DNA of 64,000 nucleotides from Foliamicus sp965115835 (GTDB taxonomy: Bacteria; Pseudomonadota; Gammaproteobacteria; Steroidobacterales; Foliamicaceae). Of this stretch, positions 1-8,701 are shown piece after piece. Every line of letters starts with the position of its first letter. The first letter of the stretch is position 1. The stretch covers positions 2,170,001 to 2,234,000 of the forward strand of contig OZ220471.1 in assembly GCA_965115835.1 (NCBI GenBank), given 5' to 3'. A program made the position numbers and the translations under genes. The notes under the pieces are model-generated. The model made no database searches. It was given only the letters and a program-made list of their open reading frames with translations, and was not told where the DNA came from.

Positions 1-200
1 TGGTCGATTCCAAGATCGAACTCGCGCAAGGTAATGGCTATCAATTCAGCCGGGGCGAGCACGAGGTTTTTTCACGGCGACTTGCGGGGCTGTCGCGAGA
101 GCTCGAGCGGAGCCTCGGGCTCGAAAGCCATGCCCGGGCACAGTCCGTGCGGAACTATCTGGATGATGTTCGCAAACGGCTCGATCCTGTTGGTCGTTGA
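1..200 (+). CDS. C-terminal end of an unidentified protein (truncated by window edge)
   Basis: The frame beginning at base 3 is open from the window edge to TGA at 198-200 and gives about 65 residues. They are rich in charged and leucine residues, with RRLAGLSRELERSLGL and YLDDVRKRLDPVGR near the end, which looks like a helical C-terminal domain. Codon use matches the neighbouring genes, so I take it as real coding sequence rather than a chance frame. I do not recognise the family. It lies upstream of, and on the same strand as, the alcohol dehydrogenase, so it may belong to the same transcription unit. Confidence 0.55.
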   Translation, partial: VDSKIELAQGNGYQFSRGEHEVFSRRLAGLSRELERSLGLESHARAQSVRNYLDDVRKRLDPVGR

Positions 201-218
201 TTCCAGCGAGGGAAAGCG

Positions 219-302
219 ATGTACGGCTTGACTGGGCTGTGGGGCGAGGGTATGCAGGCATTGCTCGACACAACGCACATCATTCGGGAGGGTGAATCTT
301 GA
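219..302 (+). CDS. Possible 27-residue small protein coupled to the alcohol dehydrogenase
   Basis: ATG at 219 opens a 27-codon frame whose TGA (300-302) overlaps the TTG start of the next gene. It starts 18 bases after the previous stop, and a purine-rich GAGGGAAAG sits just upstream. It is in the same frame as the truncated gene before it, so it could be the tail of that protein after a recent stop rather than an independent gene. The peptide is mildly amphipathic with no known motif. The tight overlap is the only real argument that it is translated. Confidence 0.3.
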   Translation: MYGLTGLWGEGMQALLDTTHIIREGES

Positions 303-1399
303 GTACCCGGGCGCAAGCGGCGGTCGTCAGGGTTCCTGACGGAGACTTCGTTCTCGAAGAGGTGGCGCTTGACGAGCCCCGGCCCGACGAAGCTCTGGTT
401 GAGGTCCATGCGTGTGGAATTTGCCACATGGACATTGAAGCCACAGGGATGATGGAGCTCCCGTGCATCATGGGCCATGAAGGCGCCGGTATCGTCCGGA
501 GAGTGGGGTCCGAGGTCGCCAGCGTACAACCCGGGGATCGAGTAATCATGGGATATGGTCATTGCGGCGCCTGTGAACCCTGCCAACGCAATGAACCCTA
601 TTTTTGCGATGAGAGTTGGGGGCTTGCCTTTTCCGGGAAAAGACGGGACGGCAGTGGCAGCGCAACCTTCCCCGATGGGCAGGAGCTGTCGGCCGCCTTC
701 TTTCAGCAGTCTTCCTTCGCCAGCCATGCGATTACCCCTGCCCGAAGCCTGGTGAAAATGGCCGGCGATGTTCCCTGGCCCGTAGCCGCTGCGATTCCGT
801 GCGGCTTGTTGACAGGAGTGGGAACAGCGCTCAACATCCTGAATGTTGGCGCGGAATCGAGCTTGCTGGTCAGAGGCGTGGGCGCTGTAGGAATGGGAGC
901 GGTCGTCGGCGCAAGGATGCGGGGCTGCAAGGTCATTGTCGCGTCGGATGTAAACAAGGCCCGGCTCGAACTTGCCGGGGAGCTCGGCGCTACTGCAACG
1001 GTCGATGCGTCCGGATGCGATGTGGATGACTGGCGCAAGGAGCATCTACCCCGAGGCTTCAGTAACATTCTCGACACGACGGGTAATGCAGCGGTGTTCA
1101 CGAATAGTGTCGATTGTCTGGCTACCGGCGGAAATTTTGCGTACGCAATACTCCCGGCGCCGATGGAAGAGTTTTCCTTTCGGCCGTTCGGGCTGTTTGA
1201 AAAATGCGCAACGCTTTCCGCGGTTTCCTTCGGTTCGGCGGCGCCGAACGAGCTGCTTCCCGAAATGCTCGATTGGTGGCGGCAGGGAGAGTTCCCCGTG
1301 GAAAGGTTGATAACGACCTTTCCATTCGTGTGTATTGGCGAGGCTATCGAGGCGGCCAGGGCAGGTTCGGTGCTCAAACCAGTGCTGGTGATGGAATAG
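299..1399 (+). CDS. Zinc-dependent alcohol dehydrogenase (MDR family, class III-like)
   Basis: This 366-residue medium-chain dehydrogenase should oxidise an alcohol to an aldehyde with NAD(P)+ in the cytoplasm. The catalytic zinc site is visible as Cys39 in CGICHMD, His60-Glu61 in GHEGAG, and Cys168. The structural zinc site is the four cysteines 89, 92, 95 and 103. The Rossmann glycine motif GVGAVGMG spans 193-200. Length is normal for the family. The start is TTG at 299, overlapping a tiny upstream frame; GGAGGGTG just upstream is a reasonable ribosome site. It precedes the GntR regulator and the aldehyde dehydrogenase operon, so its product aldehyde may feed that enzyme. The substrate cannot be read from sequence. 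Confidence 0.88.
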   Translation: MSTRAQAAVVRVPDGDFVLEEVALDEPRPDEALVEVHACGICHMDIEATGMMELPCIMGHEGAGIVRRVGSEVASVQPGDRVIMGYGHCGACEPCQRNEPYFCDESWGLAFSGKRRDGSGSATFPDGQELSAAFFQQSSFASHAITPARSLVKMAGDVPWPVAAAIPCGLLTGVGTALNILNVGAESSLLVRGVGAVGMGAVVGARMRGCKVIVASDVNKARLELAGELGATATVDASGCDVDDWRKEHLPRGFSNILDTTGNAAVFTNSVDCLATGGNFAYAILPAPMEEFSFRPFGLFEKCATLSAVSFGSAAPNELLPEMLDWWRQGEFPVERLITTFPFVCIGEAIEAARAGSVLKPVLVME

Positions 1400-1458
1400 C
1401 CTTGCGATTCCCGGCTTTGATATGCTGGAAAGAAACCGGTAAAACAGGAGATTGAAGG

Positions 1459-2097
1459 GTGCCAACCGCACAGCAGGCTGCATATTCCAAAATTCGGCAT
1501 GCCATTCTGACGGGCGTGTTTCGGCCGGGAGTGCAGTTGCGTCAGGAAGAGCTGGCCGAAGAGTTCGACATGTCGCGCACCGCGGTGCGTTTTGCAATCC
1601 AGGCCCTGGCCGACGATGGAATTGTCGAAATAAGCGACACGCGGCGGAGCTTCGTGGCCGATGTCACGGAGACGCACGCGGAGGAGACCTTCGACATTCT
1701 GGCGATGCTTGAGCCCTACAGCGCTGCCCTCGCATCCGATCGAGCCAGTGACGAGGACATACAAGAGCTTCGCAGTCTGATCGAAGAGATGGGAAAGGTA
1801 ATCGAAGACGATGTTGCTTTTCTGGAGCTGAATTCCCGGTTTCATCGAAAGATCCACAGCCTGTCCGGGAATCGAGCCTTGCGCGAACTTATTGAACGAA
1901 TCGTGGACTTTCCTACGACGCTTTATCTCAAACTGGGCCAGTCCACGGAAAGCATGGGCGCGCACGATGACCATCAAAGGATCCTGGCGGCGTTCGAGAA
2001 GCGGGACAGCGAGCTGGTCGCCATGGAAATGAAAGCTCATGTTGAATATCGGCGACGCGAATTTCGCGAACAGTGGGTTGAGTACAACGGCGAGTAA
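1459..2097 (+). CDS. GntR-family transcriptional regulator with FCD domain
   Basis: This 212-residue regulator has an N-terminal winged helix (about 5-70, with YSKIRHAILTGVFRPG and the recognition stretch MSRTAVRFAIQAL) and a C-terminal all-helical FCD ligand domain (about 75-205). Putative metal-binding positions in the FCD domain are the Asn and His of LNSRFHRKI and the His residues in DDHQRI and KAHVE. It starts with GTG at 1459, preceded by AGGAG at 1446-1450. FCD regulators usually sense organic acids and repress the catabolic genes beside them, so the operon starting at 2328 is the likely target. That assignment is inference from position. Confidence 0.88.
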   Translation: MPTAQQAAYSKIRHAILTGVFRPGVQLRQEELAEEFDMSRTAVRFAIQALADDGIVEISDTRRSFVADVTETHAEETFDILAMLEPYSAALASDRASDEDIQELRSLIEEMGKVIEDDVAFLELNSRFHRKIHSLSGNRALRELIERIVDFPTTLYLKLGQSTESMGAHDDHQRILAAFEKRDSELVAMEMKAHVEYRRREFREQWVEYNGE

Positions 2098-2173
2098 TCC
2101 AACCCGAATGGTCAAACAAAATCGAACCAAAAACGAAAAATCAATAACTTGCGGGCCTTCCCCTCCAAATTTA

Positions 2174-2202
2174 TTGACCAAAAAGGCCGTGTGTAGTAGT
2201 TT
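2174..2202 (+). promoter_or_regulatory. Candidate sigma-70 promoter of the catabolic operon
   Basis: TTGACC (2174-2179) and TAGTTT (2197-2202) are separated by 17 bases in an AT-rich stretch that stands out from the GC-rich surroundings. It lies between the GntR regulator and the transporter gene. Several T-G-G-T/A-C-C pieces nearby (GGTC near 2109, GACC at 2176) could form part of a GntR operator, but no clean palindrome is visible. GGGAGG at 2214-2219 followed by ATG at 2221 opens only an 18-codon frame with poor spacing, which I do not count as a gene. Confidence 0.4.
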
Positions 2203-2327
2203 GGCGATACTTGGGAGGTAATGCGAAGCGCCCCGGAGCCGGCGCGGCCAACCTGCCCAACAAGGGCTTGTCCCTGATCGTCGCGAATGCGCCGCATTTG
2301 GCGCTGTCCAGTTAACGGGGAAAATCG

Positions 2328-3533
2328 ATGCAGGCTGCCAGTGAAGCCAACGTTGCAGGTTACGACCTGAACTCGTTCAAGGGTCTTTTTGCGCTGCTGC
2401 TTGTTCACACGATCGGCCCGCAGACCATTGTCATCCTGCCTGCGCTGGTCCAGGGCTATGTCGGGCAACTGGGGATGAGCGAACGAGACGCAGGCTTCCT
2501 GGCGTCAATGGAAACATGGGGCATGTTCGTTGCGGCCCTTGCGATGATGGTTCTGATGTCGCGGGTCAACTGGCGCACCCTCATACGTGTGAGCCTGATC
2601 GCCATGGTCGCGGCGAATCTCCTGTCGATTTTTACCGGGAACGCCGTTGCGCTGTCCGTGCTTCGCTTTGCAGCCGGCTTGGGGGGTGGCGCAATCGTCG
2701 CCCTGAGCTACGCGATGATCGGCCTCACATCAGCCAGGAATCGCAATTTTGGCTGGGCAGTGTTCTTCGTTCTGCTTTACGGCGCGATCGTCTTCCCGGT
2801 CCTGCCGGTCATCTATACGCAGTTCGGGCTGGCAGGCGCCTTTTTCTTTTTCGCCGTATTTTCCTCGTTGGGCTTGCCCTTTGTCGGCGGGCTCCCCAAA
2901 CGAGGGTCGGCGCCCCCGGAAGGCGAAGCGGATGCGGTGAACCTCTCCGGGGCAATGAAGGGTCTGGCTGTGCTGACCATGCTTCTGTACTTCATCGCGC
3001 AAATTGGCGTGTGGTCGTATTTCTACCGATTTGGAATTCGCTACGGCATCTCGGAGCAGGATGTGGGTTCGGCCCTTTCCCTTTCGCAATTTTTTGGTCT
3101 GGCGGGCGCGTTTTTTGTCGTCCTCCTTGCGCGTATCGCAAGAAAGGATCTGGCGCTGCTTGCAGGCATCGGCTTGTCCATAGTGTCTGTGGCGTTTCTT
3201 TTCGGTACGCACGCATTCCTTGCCTTTGTCCTGATATCCGGGGCGTATCAATTTCTCTGGAACATGACGCACCCCTATCTTCTCGGCGCCCTGGCGGCGT
3301 TTGATCCGTCGGGCCGGGTGGTTGTCCAGGGCGCCGCCATGCAGTTTCTGGGGATTGCAGCAGGTCCTGCCATAGCGGCATTGCTCGTTACGGATGCGTC
3401 GCTATCCAACGTGCTTTGGATGGGAATGGGGTTCATGGCGGCAGCTCTGGCGTGTGTCCTGCCTCCTGTCATTACCGAGCGCAGGATGCGGGCAGCAGGC
3501 GCCAACAGGCAGCCGGCCAACGACATGGCTTAG
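2328..3533 (+). CDS. MFS transporter
   Basis: This 401-residue protein is almost entirely hydrophobic, with about 12 predicted transmembrane segments and a central hydrophilic loop near residue 195-215 (PKRGSAPPEGEADAV), the usual two-times-six arrangement of the major facilitator superfamily. It is likely an inner-membrane importer for the substrate of the following enzymes. The ribosome site is GGGGA just before ATG 2328. Its stop codon forms part of the AGGAGG ribosome site of the next gene, so the two are cotranscribed and probably coupled. The substrate is not predictable; the aminotransferases at the end of the operon suggest an amino compound. Confidence 0.85.
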   Translation: MQAASEANVAGYDLNSFKGLFALLLVHTIGPQTIVILPALVQGYVGQLGMSERDAGFLASMETWGMFVAALAMMVLMSRVNWRTLIRVSLIAMVAANLLSIFTGNAVALSVLRFAAGLGGGAIVALSYAMIGLTSARNRNFGWAVFFVLLYGAIVFPVLPVIYTQFGLAGAFFFFAVFSSLGLPFVGGLPKRGSAPPEGEADAVNLSGAMKGLAVLTMLLYFIAQIGVWSYFYRFGIRYGISEQDVGSALSLSQFFGLAGAFFVVLLARIARKDLALLAGIGLSIVSVAFLFGTHAFLAFVLISGAYQFLWNMTHPYLLGALAAFDPSGRVVVQGAAMQFLGIAAGPAIAALLVTDASLSNVLWMGMGFMAAALACVLPPVITERRMRAAGANRQPANDMA

Positions 3534-3542
3534 GAGGCTGCG

Positions 3543-5063
3543 ATGAGCGAACTGAAAGAAAGAAGCCCGGGGCTACAGAAGTACCTTTCGGAACCGCGCA
3601 AGCTCTTTATCGGTGGCGAATGGACGCCATCGATTGACGGCTCGTTGGCGGCGGTCGAAAACCCGGCGACAGGAAACAGGATAGCGGAAGTCTACGAAGC
3701 AAACGAGAAAGATGTGGCCCGAGCGGTCGAGGCCGCGCGAAAAGCCCTTGAAAGCAGAAACTGGCGTCATGGAAGCCCCTCGGAACGGGCAAAGCTCATG
3801 TGGAAGCTGGCGGATCTGCTCGAAGAAAACGCAGACGAGCTCGCCGAAATGGAGGCGCTGAATCAGGGCAAGCCCATCAATGTGGCCAAACACCTCGATG
3901 TGGAGGGGTCGGCCGAAACGCTTCGTTACTACTCGGGCTGGTGTACCAAGATCGAAGGAACGACGGTACCGCTATCCTGGCCCGACGAACGGGGAGACGG
4001 AGCAGTTGGGCCTGCGTTTCACGCCTACAGCGTGAAGGAGCCTGTCGGCGTGGTTGCAGCCATCGTGCCCTGGAACGTGCCGTTGATCATGGCGACCGCA
4101 AAGATGGCGCCGGCGCTGGCGGCGGGTTGCACCCTCATCATCAAGCCAGCCGAAGAGACGCCGCTCACAACGCTTCGATACGCGGAGCTCATCGAGGAGG
4201 CGGGTTTCCCTCCCGGGGTCGTTAACGTGGTAACCGGACTTGGCCATGTCACGGGAGCGGCGCTCGCCCGGCACCCCGGCGTAGACAAGGTTGCCTTTAC
4301 GGGTTCCACGGAAACAGGAAAGCGGATCGTCGAGATGGCGGCGGGCAACCTGAAAAAGGTGTCCCTGGAGCTTGGGGGAAAATCGCCCGTGATCATCCTG
4401 GGCGACGCAGATATTGAGACTGCGGCGGCCAGCGCGGCCGAAATCGTGATGTTGAACTCCGGGCAGATGTGCTTTGCGGGGACGCGCCTGTTCGCGCACA
4501 AGAAGGTGTTTGACGAAGTGGTTGGCCGTCTCGCGCAAGCCGCTCGCAGCGTCAGGATCGGTCCCGGACTGGATCCGGAATCGGAGCTCGGACCTCTCGT
4601 ATCCGCCAGACAGCTGGAGCGCGTCACCGCCTGTGTTGACCGTGGCCGGAGCGAAGGGGCGGACATTGTCACCGGTGGCGGCCGGCATGGGGATTCGGGC
4701 TACTTTTATGAGCCGACCATCGCGATAACGCCAGATGCCGATATACAACTTGTACGTGAAGAAGTTTTCGGCCCTGTTCTGGCCGTGACGGAAATCCACG
4801 ACGCGAGCGATGTCGCCCGGATAGCGGCGATGGCGAACGATACCGACTATGGACTGGCAGCCACCGTCTGGACCCGGGATGTTGGTCGGGCGCATGCGCT
4901 TGCGGCGGAAATCAAGGCCGGGATTGTCTGGGTCAATACACCGATCGTACTGGATGAGGCGCTCCCTTTCGGAGGTTACAAACAGTCGGGCTGGGGGCGT
5001 GAGGGCAGTCGCCTGGGGGTCGAGGAATACATGGAAACGAAGTCGGTCGTGGTTGCCCTGTGA
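3543..5063 (+). CDS. NAD(P)-dependent aldehyde dehydrogenase
   Basis: A full-length ALDH of 506 residues that oxidises an aldehyde to the acid. The signature PWN is at 176-178, the nucleotide-site FTGSTETGK around 252-260, the general-base Glu276 in LELGGKSP and the catalytic Cys310 in NSGQMCFAG. The start ATG 3543 has AGGAGG five bases upstream. The stop overlaps the next start (TGATG). It sits between the transporter and the 2-oxoacid dehydrogenase subunits, so it likely handles an aldehyde made either by the alcohol dehydrogenase upstream or by the aminotransferases downstream. Confidence 0.93.
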   Translation: MSELKERSPGLQKYLSEPRKLFIGGEWTPSIDGSLAAVENPATGNRIAEVYEANEKDVARAVEAARKALESRNWRHGSPSERAKLMWKLADLLEENADELAEMEALNQGKPINVAKHLDVEGSAETLRYYSGWCTKIEGTTVPLSWPDERGDGAVGPAFHAYSVKEPVGVVAAIVPWNVPLIMATAKMAPALAAGCTLIIKPAEETPLTTLRYAELIEEAGFPPGVVNVVTGLGHVTGAALARHPGVDKVAFTGSTETGKRIVEMAAGNLKKVSLELGGKSPVIILGDADIETAAASAAEIVMLNSGQMCFAGTRLFAHKKVFDEVVGRLAQAARSVRIGPGLDPESELGPLVSARQLERVTACVDRGRSEGADIVTGGGRHGDSGYFYEPTIAITPDADIQLVREEVFGPVLAVTEIHDASDVARIAAMANDTDYGLAATVWTRDVGRAHALAAEIKAGIVWVNTPIVLDEALPFGGYKQSGWGREGSRLGVEEYMETKSVVVAL

Positions 5064-6622
5064 TGAACGAGACAACCGGCAACATACAGGTTCTGACCAT
5101 TCCCAAATGGGGTTTGTCCATGGAGGAGGGCACGATTGTCGAATGGCTCATCAACGAAGGGGATGACTTCGTCGAAGGCCAGGAAGTATGTGAGATCGAA
5201 ACCAGCAAGATCGCAAATGCCCTGGAGGCGCCGTTTTCCGGAACCTTGCGCAAGATCCTCGCGCACCCCGGGGAAACATTGCCTGTTCAGGCGCCGATTG
5301 CCGTGTCGGCGCCGCAAGAGGTCCCGGATGAGGAGATTGAAGCGTTTGTTGCGACATTGGATATTCCGGCAGCGACTGAACAAGCGGCAAGTCAAACCCG
5401 GATTGACTCCGGCGAGTCCCGGCAGGCTTCATCCGGAGAGCGCAATCGAACGAAGTCGCAATCCGGTAGTCCCCGGACGCTCCCGGCAGCGGGCCAGATC
5501 GCCATACCCGCGCCACTCAAGACCGGCGAAGATGACTCTGCCGTGCATGCAACCCCGCGCGCGCGCGCGCTCGCCAGCAAGCATGGCGTCAATCTCAATC
5601 AGGTTGACGGCAGCGGCCGAAATGGCCGTATCTCGATTGCCGACATTCGACGGTCCGTGTCGGATGCAGGCGGGGAGTTTCCGGCAGCCACCCCGCACGT
5701 CACCGAAAACGCAGGCGCACCACAAAATATCGGGAATGATTCCAGGATACCGGCCACTCCCGCGGCAAGGCGGGTTGCGGTTTCACTGGGAGTGAACCTC
5801 GAGGATTGCAAGGCCACGGGCCGCAATGGGCGAATCTCGCGACAAGATGTAGAAAACGCTCACAGGCTGACTCATGGGCCGGCGGTCGAGGAGGGTGCGC
5901 CTGATCTCCCCGGGATCGACCCGCTGCCGGACAGCAATCACAAATTCGATGATGCGCCCCTGACCGGAATGCGCAAGGTCATCGCCACGCGAATGGCTCA
6001 GTCCAAGCGTACGGCGCCACACTTTCGATTGACCATTGATTGTCGCATGAATTCGTTGCTGGCGCTGCGCAAACAGATAAATTCCGAAAATCCGGCCGCC
6101 AGGGTCTCGATCAACGACTTTGTGGTGAAGGCCGCGGCAATGGCGTTGATGGAGGTTCCCGGATGCAATATCCAGTTCAACGGAGAAACGATACGAACCT
6201 TCGAGGATGCGCACATCTCGGTAGCCGTGGCATTGGAGGCGGGATTGATAACCCCGATAGTTTCGTCTGCAAACCGGAAAGGCCTGATGGAAATTTCCAA
6301 TGAAATCCGATCGCTCGCTACCAGGGCCAGGGCCGGCGCCCTCAAGGCCGAGGAGATCCGGGGGGGCGCCTTCACGGTTTCGAACCTTGGCATGTTTGGC
6401 ATCCGGCACTTCGACGCGATCATCAACCCCCCGCAGGCAGCGGTCTTGGCGGTCGGCGCCGGGACTCCACGGGTTGTGGTGTCTGACGGGAAGCAGGAAA
6501 CAGGCACGGTGGTCACGAATACCCTCTGTTGCGATCACCGTGTAATCGACGGCGCATTGGGCGCGCGCTGGCTTGCAGCGTTCAGGGAATTCATCGAGAA
6601 ACCCGCAAGGTTGCTGTCGTGA
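5063..6622 (+). CDS. Dihydrolipoamide acyltransferase (E2) with two tandem E3/E1-binding domains
   Basis: This is the E2 core of a 2-oxoacid or acetoin dehydrogenase complex; it moves the acyl group from E1 to CoA on a swinging lipoyl arm. There is one N-terminal lipoyl domain (about 9-82, lipoyl Lys49 in ETSKIAN), a linker, then two peripheral-subunit-binding domains (about 163-198 and 231-266, each ending GRNGRIS), and a C-terminal catalytic domain with DHRVIDG (His492). Two adjacent binding domains in one chain are unusual; one is the rule. ATG 5063 overlaps the previous stop by one base; GTG 5060 is an alternative. No E3 gene is seen in the window, so E3 is presumably supplied from elsewhere. 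Confidence 0.92.
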   Translation: MNETTGNIQVLTIPKWGLSMEEGTIVEWLINEGDDFVEGQEVCEIETSKIANALEAPFSGTLRKILAHPGETLPVQAPIAVSAPQEVPDEEIEAFVATLDIPAATEQAASQTRIDSGESRQASSGERNRTKSQSGSPRTLPAAGQIAIPAPLKTGEDDSAVHATPRARALASKHGVNLNQVDGSGRNGRISIADIRRSVSDAGGEFPAATPHVTENAGAPQNIGNDSRIPATPAARRVAVSLGVNLEDCKATGRNGRISRQDVENAHRLTHGPAVEEGAPDLPGIDPLPDSNHKFDDAPLTGMRKVIATRMAQSKRTAPHFRLTIDCRMNSLLALRKQINSENPAARVSINDFVVKAAAMALMEVPGCNIQFNGETIRTFEDAHISVAVALEAGLITPIVSSANRKGLMEISNEIRSLATRARAGALKAEEIRGGAFTVSNLGMFGIRHFDAIINPPQAAVLAVGAGTPRVVVSDGKQETGTVVTNTLCCDHRVIDGALGARWLAAFREFIEKPARLLS

Positions 6623-6717
6623 CGAAATCCTGTTTTCCTCATCCGGCGATTTCCGGGGCCATGCACGAAGCTGTGCTGGCGGCGGACCGGAAGGCCATAC
6701 ACAGCCAGGACTGATTG

Positions 6718-7683
6718 ATGTCATTGAGTAAATCCAAGCTACTCGAAGCGTACCGGGTGATGCGAACCATCCGGGAGTTCGAGTTACGCATCGCCAGGGA
6801 GTTTGCGCTCGGCACGGTTCCCGGAATGACCCACCTGTATGTGGGTCAGGAAGCGGTGGCCGCGGGCGTCTGCGCAGACCTCACCGAGATGGACTACATC
6901 GCCTCCACTCACCGTGGCCACGGACACTGCATTGCAAAGGGATGCGATATCAGAGGCATGGCCATGGAGTTGTTTCGCAAGGCCGAAGGATTGTGCAAGG
7001 GCAAGGGCGGTTCCATGCATATCGCCGATGTTTCCAGGGGTATGCTGGGAGCGAATGCGATTGTTGGCGGCGCCTCCCCGCTTGCTTGCGGCGCCGCGTT
7101 GTCTGCGAAAACACTGGGGCGCAAGAACGTGGGGGTTGCATTCGTGGGCGACGGCGCATCGAACCAGGGCACGACGCTGGAGTCCATGAACTACGCCGTT
7201 GTGCTCGAACTGCCCGTAATTTTTGCGGTTGAGAACAACGGTTACGGAGAACACACCGGGATTGATTACGCGGTTGGCGCGGACATGGCGAAACGCGCGT
7301 CCTCGTTTGGCATGGCGGCGGTCAAGGTGGACGGCACGGACTTTTTTGCGGTCCATGAGGCGATGAGCGAAGCACTCGAACGGGCGCACAATGGCAATGG
7401 ACCGACGACGATAGAGTGCGTGGCAAAAAGGTGGCGCGGACATTTCGAGGGTGATCCACAGCTCTATCGCCCGAAGGGCGAGGTGGAGACCCTTGCCGAG
7501 ACCAGTGACCCGATAAGGAAATTTCGTGAGCATGCTGTTGTCGGCGAAGTGCTTGCCGCGAAAGAGCTCGATCGCGTGGATGACGAGATCACGGCCAGGG
7601 TGCATGAAGCCATCGACGAGGCGCTGGAAGCGCCGCCGCCGGATCCGAAAGAGCTGTTGACCGACGTTTACGTGTCTTACTGA
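6718..7683 (+). CDS. Thiamine-diphosphate-dependent E1 alpha subunit (acetoin/2-oxoacid dehydrogenase)
   Basis: This 321-residue alpha subunit of a heterotetrameric E1 decarboxylates a 2-oxo acid, or cleaves acetoin, on thiamine diphosphate. The ThDP-binding motif begins at GDGASNQG (144-151) and ends at the ENN pair near 172-174. GHG and KGKGGSMH upstream are typical of the AcoA/PdhA group. The frame opens at TTG 6715, but ATG 6718 is the more likely start. There is a 95-base gap after the E2 gene and a 10-base gap before the beta subunit. The lengths and one-domain alpha/beta split resemble acetoin dehydrogenase, but the true substrate is undetermined. Confidence 0.9.
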   Translation: MSLSKSKLLEAYRVMRTIREFELRIAREFALGTVPGMTHLYVGQEAVAAGVCADLTEMDYIASTHRGHGHCIAKGCDIRGMAMELFRKAEGLCKGKGGSMHIADVSRGMLGANAIVGGASPLACGAALSAKTLGRKNVGVAFVGDGASNQGTTLESMNYAVVLELPVIFAVENNGYGEHTGIDYAVGADMAKRASSFGMAAVKVDGTDFFAVHEAMSEALERAHNGNGPTTIECVAKRWRGHFEGDPQLYRPKGEVETLAETSDPIRKFREHAVVGEVLAAKELDRVDDEITARVHEAIDEALEAPPPDPKELLTDVYVSY

Positions 7684-7693
7684 GAAGTCAGTC

Positions 7694-8701
7694 ATGCCGA
7701 TCAGAAGCTTTCGGGAAGCGATCAACGAAGCCATGCTTCAGGAAATGAAGCGCGACGCTTCCGTGATCTTGCTGGGCGAAGATGTCGCGGGCGGGAACGG
7801 CGGCGCCCCGGGGGCTGCGGGTAGCTCCGGCGGGGTCCTGGGTGTCACCAGGGGACTTTACGAGGAATTTGGTCCGGGACGGGTAATCGACACGCCGATC
7901 TCCGAGAGCGCGATTGTGGGGTCTGCCGCGGGCGCTGCCCTGACCGGGCTGCGTCCGGTAGCAGAACTGATGTTCATGGATTTCTTCGGTGTTTGCTTCG
8001 ATCAGATCTACAACCAGGCCGCAAAGTTTCGCTACATGTTTGGCGGGGCTGCACGGACGCCCCTGGTAGTGAGAGGAATGATTGGCGCCGGGTTTGGCTC
8101 GGCAGCGCAACACTCACAAGCCTTGTACCCGGTTTTTACTCATATTCCGGGGCTCAAGGTAGTTCTACCATCCTCTCCCCATGATGCGAAAGGTCTGCTG
8201 ATTCAGGCGATTCGCGATGATGACCCGGTGATGTTCCTGGAGCACAAGGTTCTCTATGACACGCAAGGCGAGGTGCCGGAAGAGCCTTACGCAATTCCAT
8301 TTGGCGAGGCGAACGTTACTCGCCAGGGAGACGACGTTACGGTCGTCGCCATGGGACGGATGGTCCTGTTTGCCAATGAAGTGGCGGACAAGCTCGCCGG
8401 GGAGATTTCAGTAGATGTGATCGATCCGCGTACCACCTCGCCGTTGGATATGGAATTGATCGTCGAAAGTGTGGAGCACACGGGCCGACTGGTTGTTGTC
8501 GATGAGTCGAATCCCATGTGCAACGTGGCTTCGGAAATCATCTGCGAGGTGGCGCGCAAGTCCCTGAATAGCCTGAGAGTAGCGCCCAGGAAGATATCGG
8601 CGCCGCACACACCGGTCCCGGCGGCTCCAAACCTGGAGCAACTGTACATCCCTCAACCGGAAACCATCGAAGAGGCCATTCTCGAGGTAATGCGCTCGTG
8701 A
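7694..8701 (+). CDS. Thiamine-diphosphate-dependent E1 beta subunit
   Basis: This 335-residue partner of the preceding alpha subunit carries the transketolase pyrimidine domain (about 1-180, with LGEDVAGG and ISESAIVG) and the C-terminal transketolase domain (about 200-320). The glycine- and alanine-rich insert GGNGGAPGAAGSSGG near residue 34-48 resembles the flexible loop seen in acetoin dehydrogenase beta subunits. The ATG at 7694 follows the alpha stop by ten bases with GAGAAG upstream. The last codons overlap the GTG start of the VOC gene, which shows tight operon packing. Confidence 0.9.
   Translation: MPIRSFREAINEAMLQEMKRDASVILLGEDVAGGNGGAPGAAGSSGGVLGVTRGLYEEFGPGRVIDTPISESAIVGSAAGAALTGLRPVAELMFMDFFGVCFDQIYNQAAKFRYMFGGAARTPLVVRGMIGAGFGSAAQHSQALYPVFTHIPGLKVVLPSSPHDAKGLLIQAIRDDDPVMFLEHKVLYDTQGEVPEEPYAIPFGEANVTRQGDDVTVVAMGRMVLFANEVADKLAGEISVDVIDPRTTSPLDMELIVESVEHTGRLVVVDESNPMCNVASEIICEVARKSLNSLRVAPRKISAPHTPVPAAPNLEQLYIPQPETIEEAILEVMRS

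Noticed and set aside
2221..2277. 18-codon frame after GGGAGG upstream of the transporter
   Set aside because: Spacing to the ribosome site is only about two bases and the peptide has no leader-peptide features such as codon runs.
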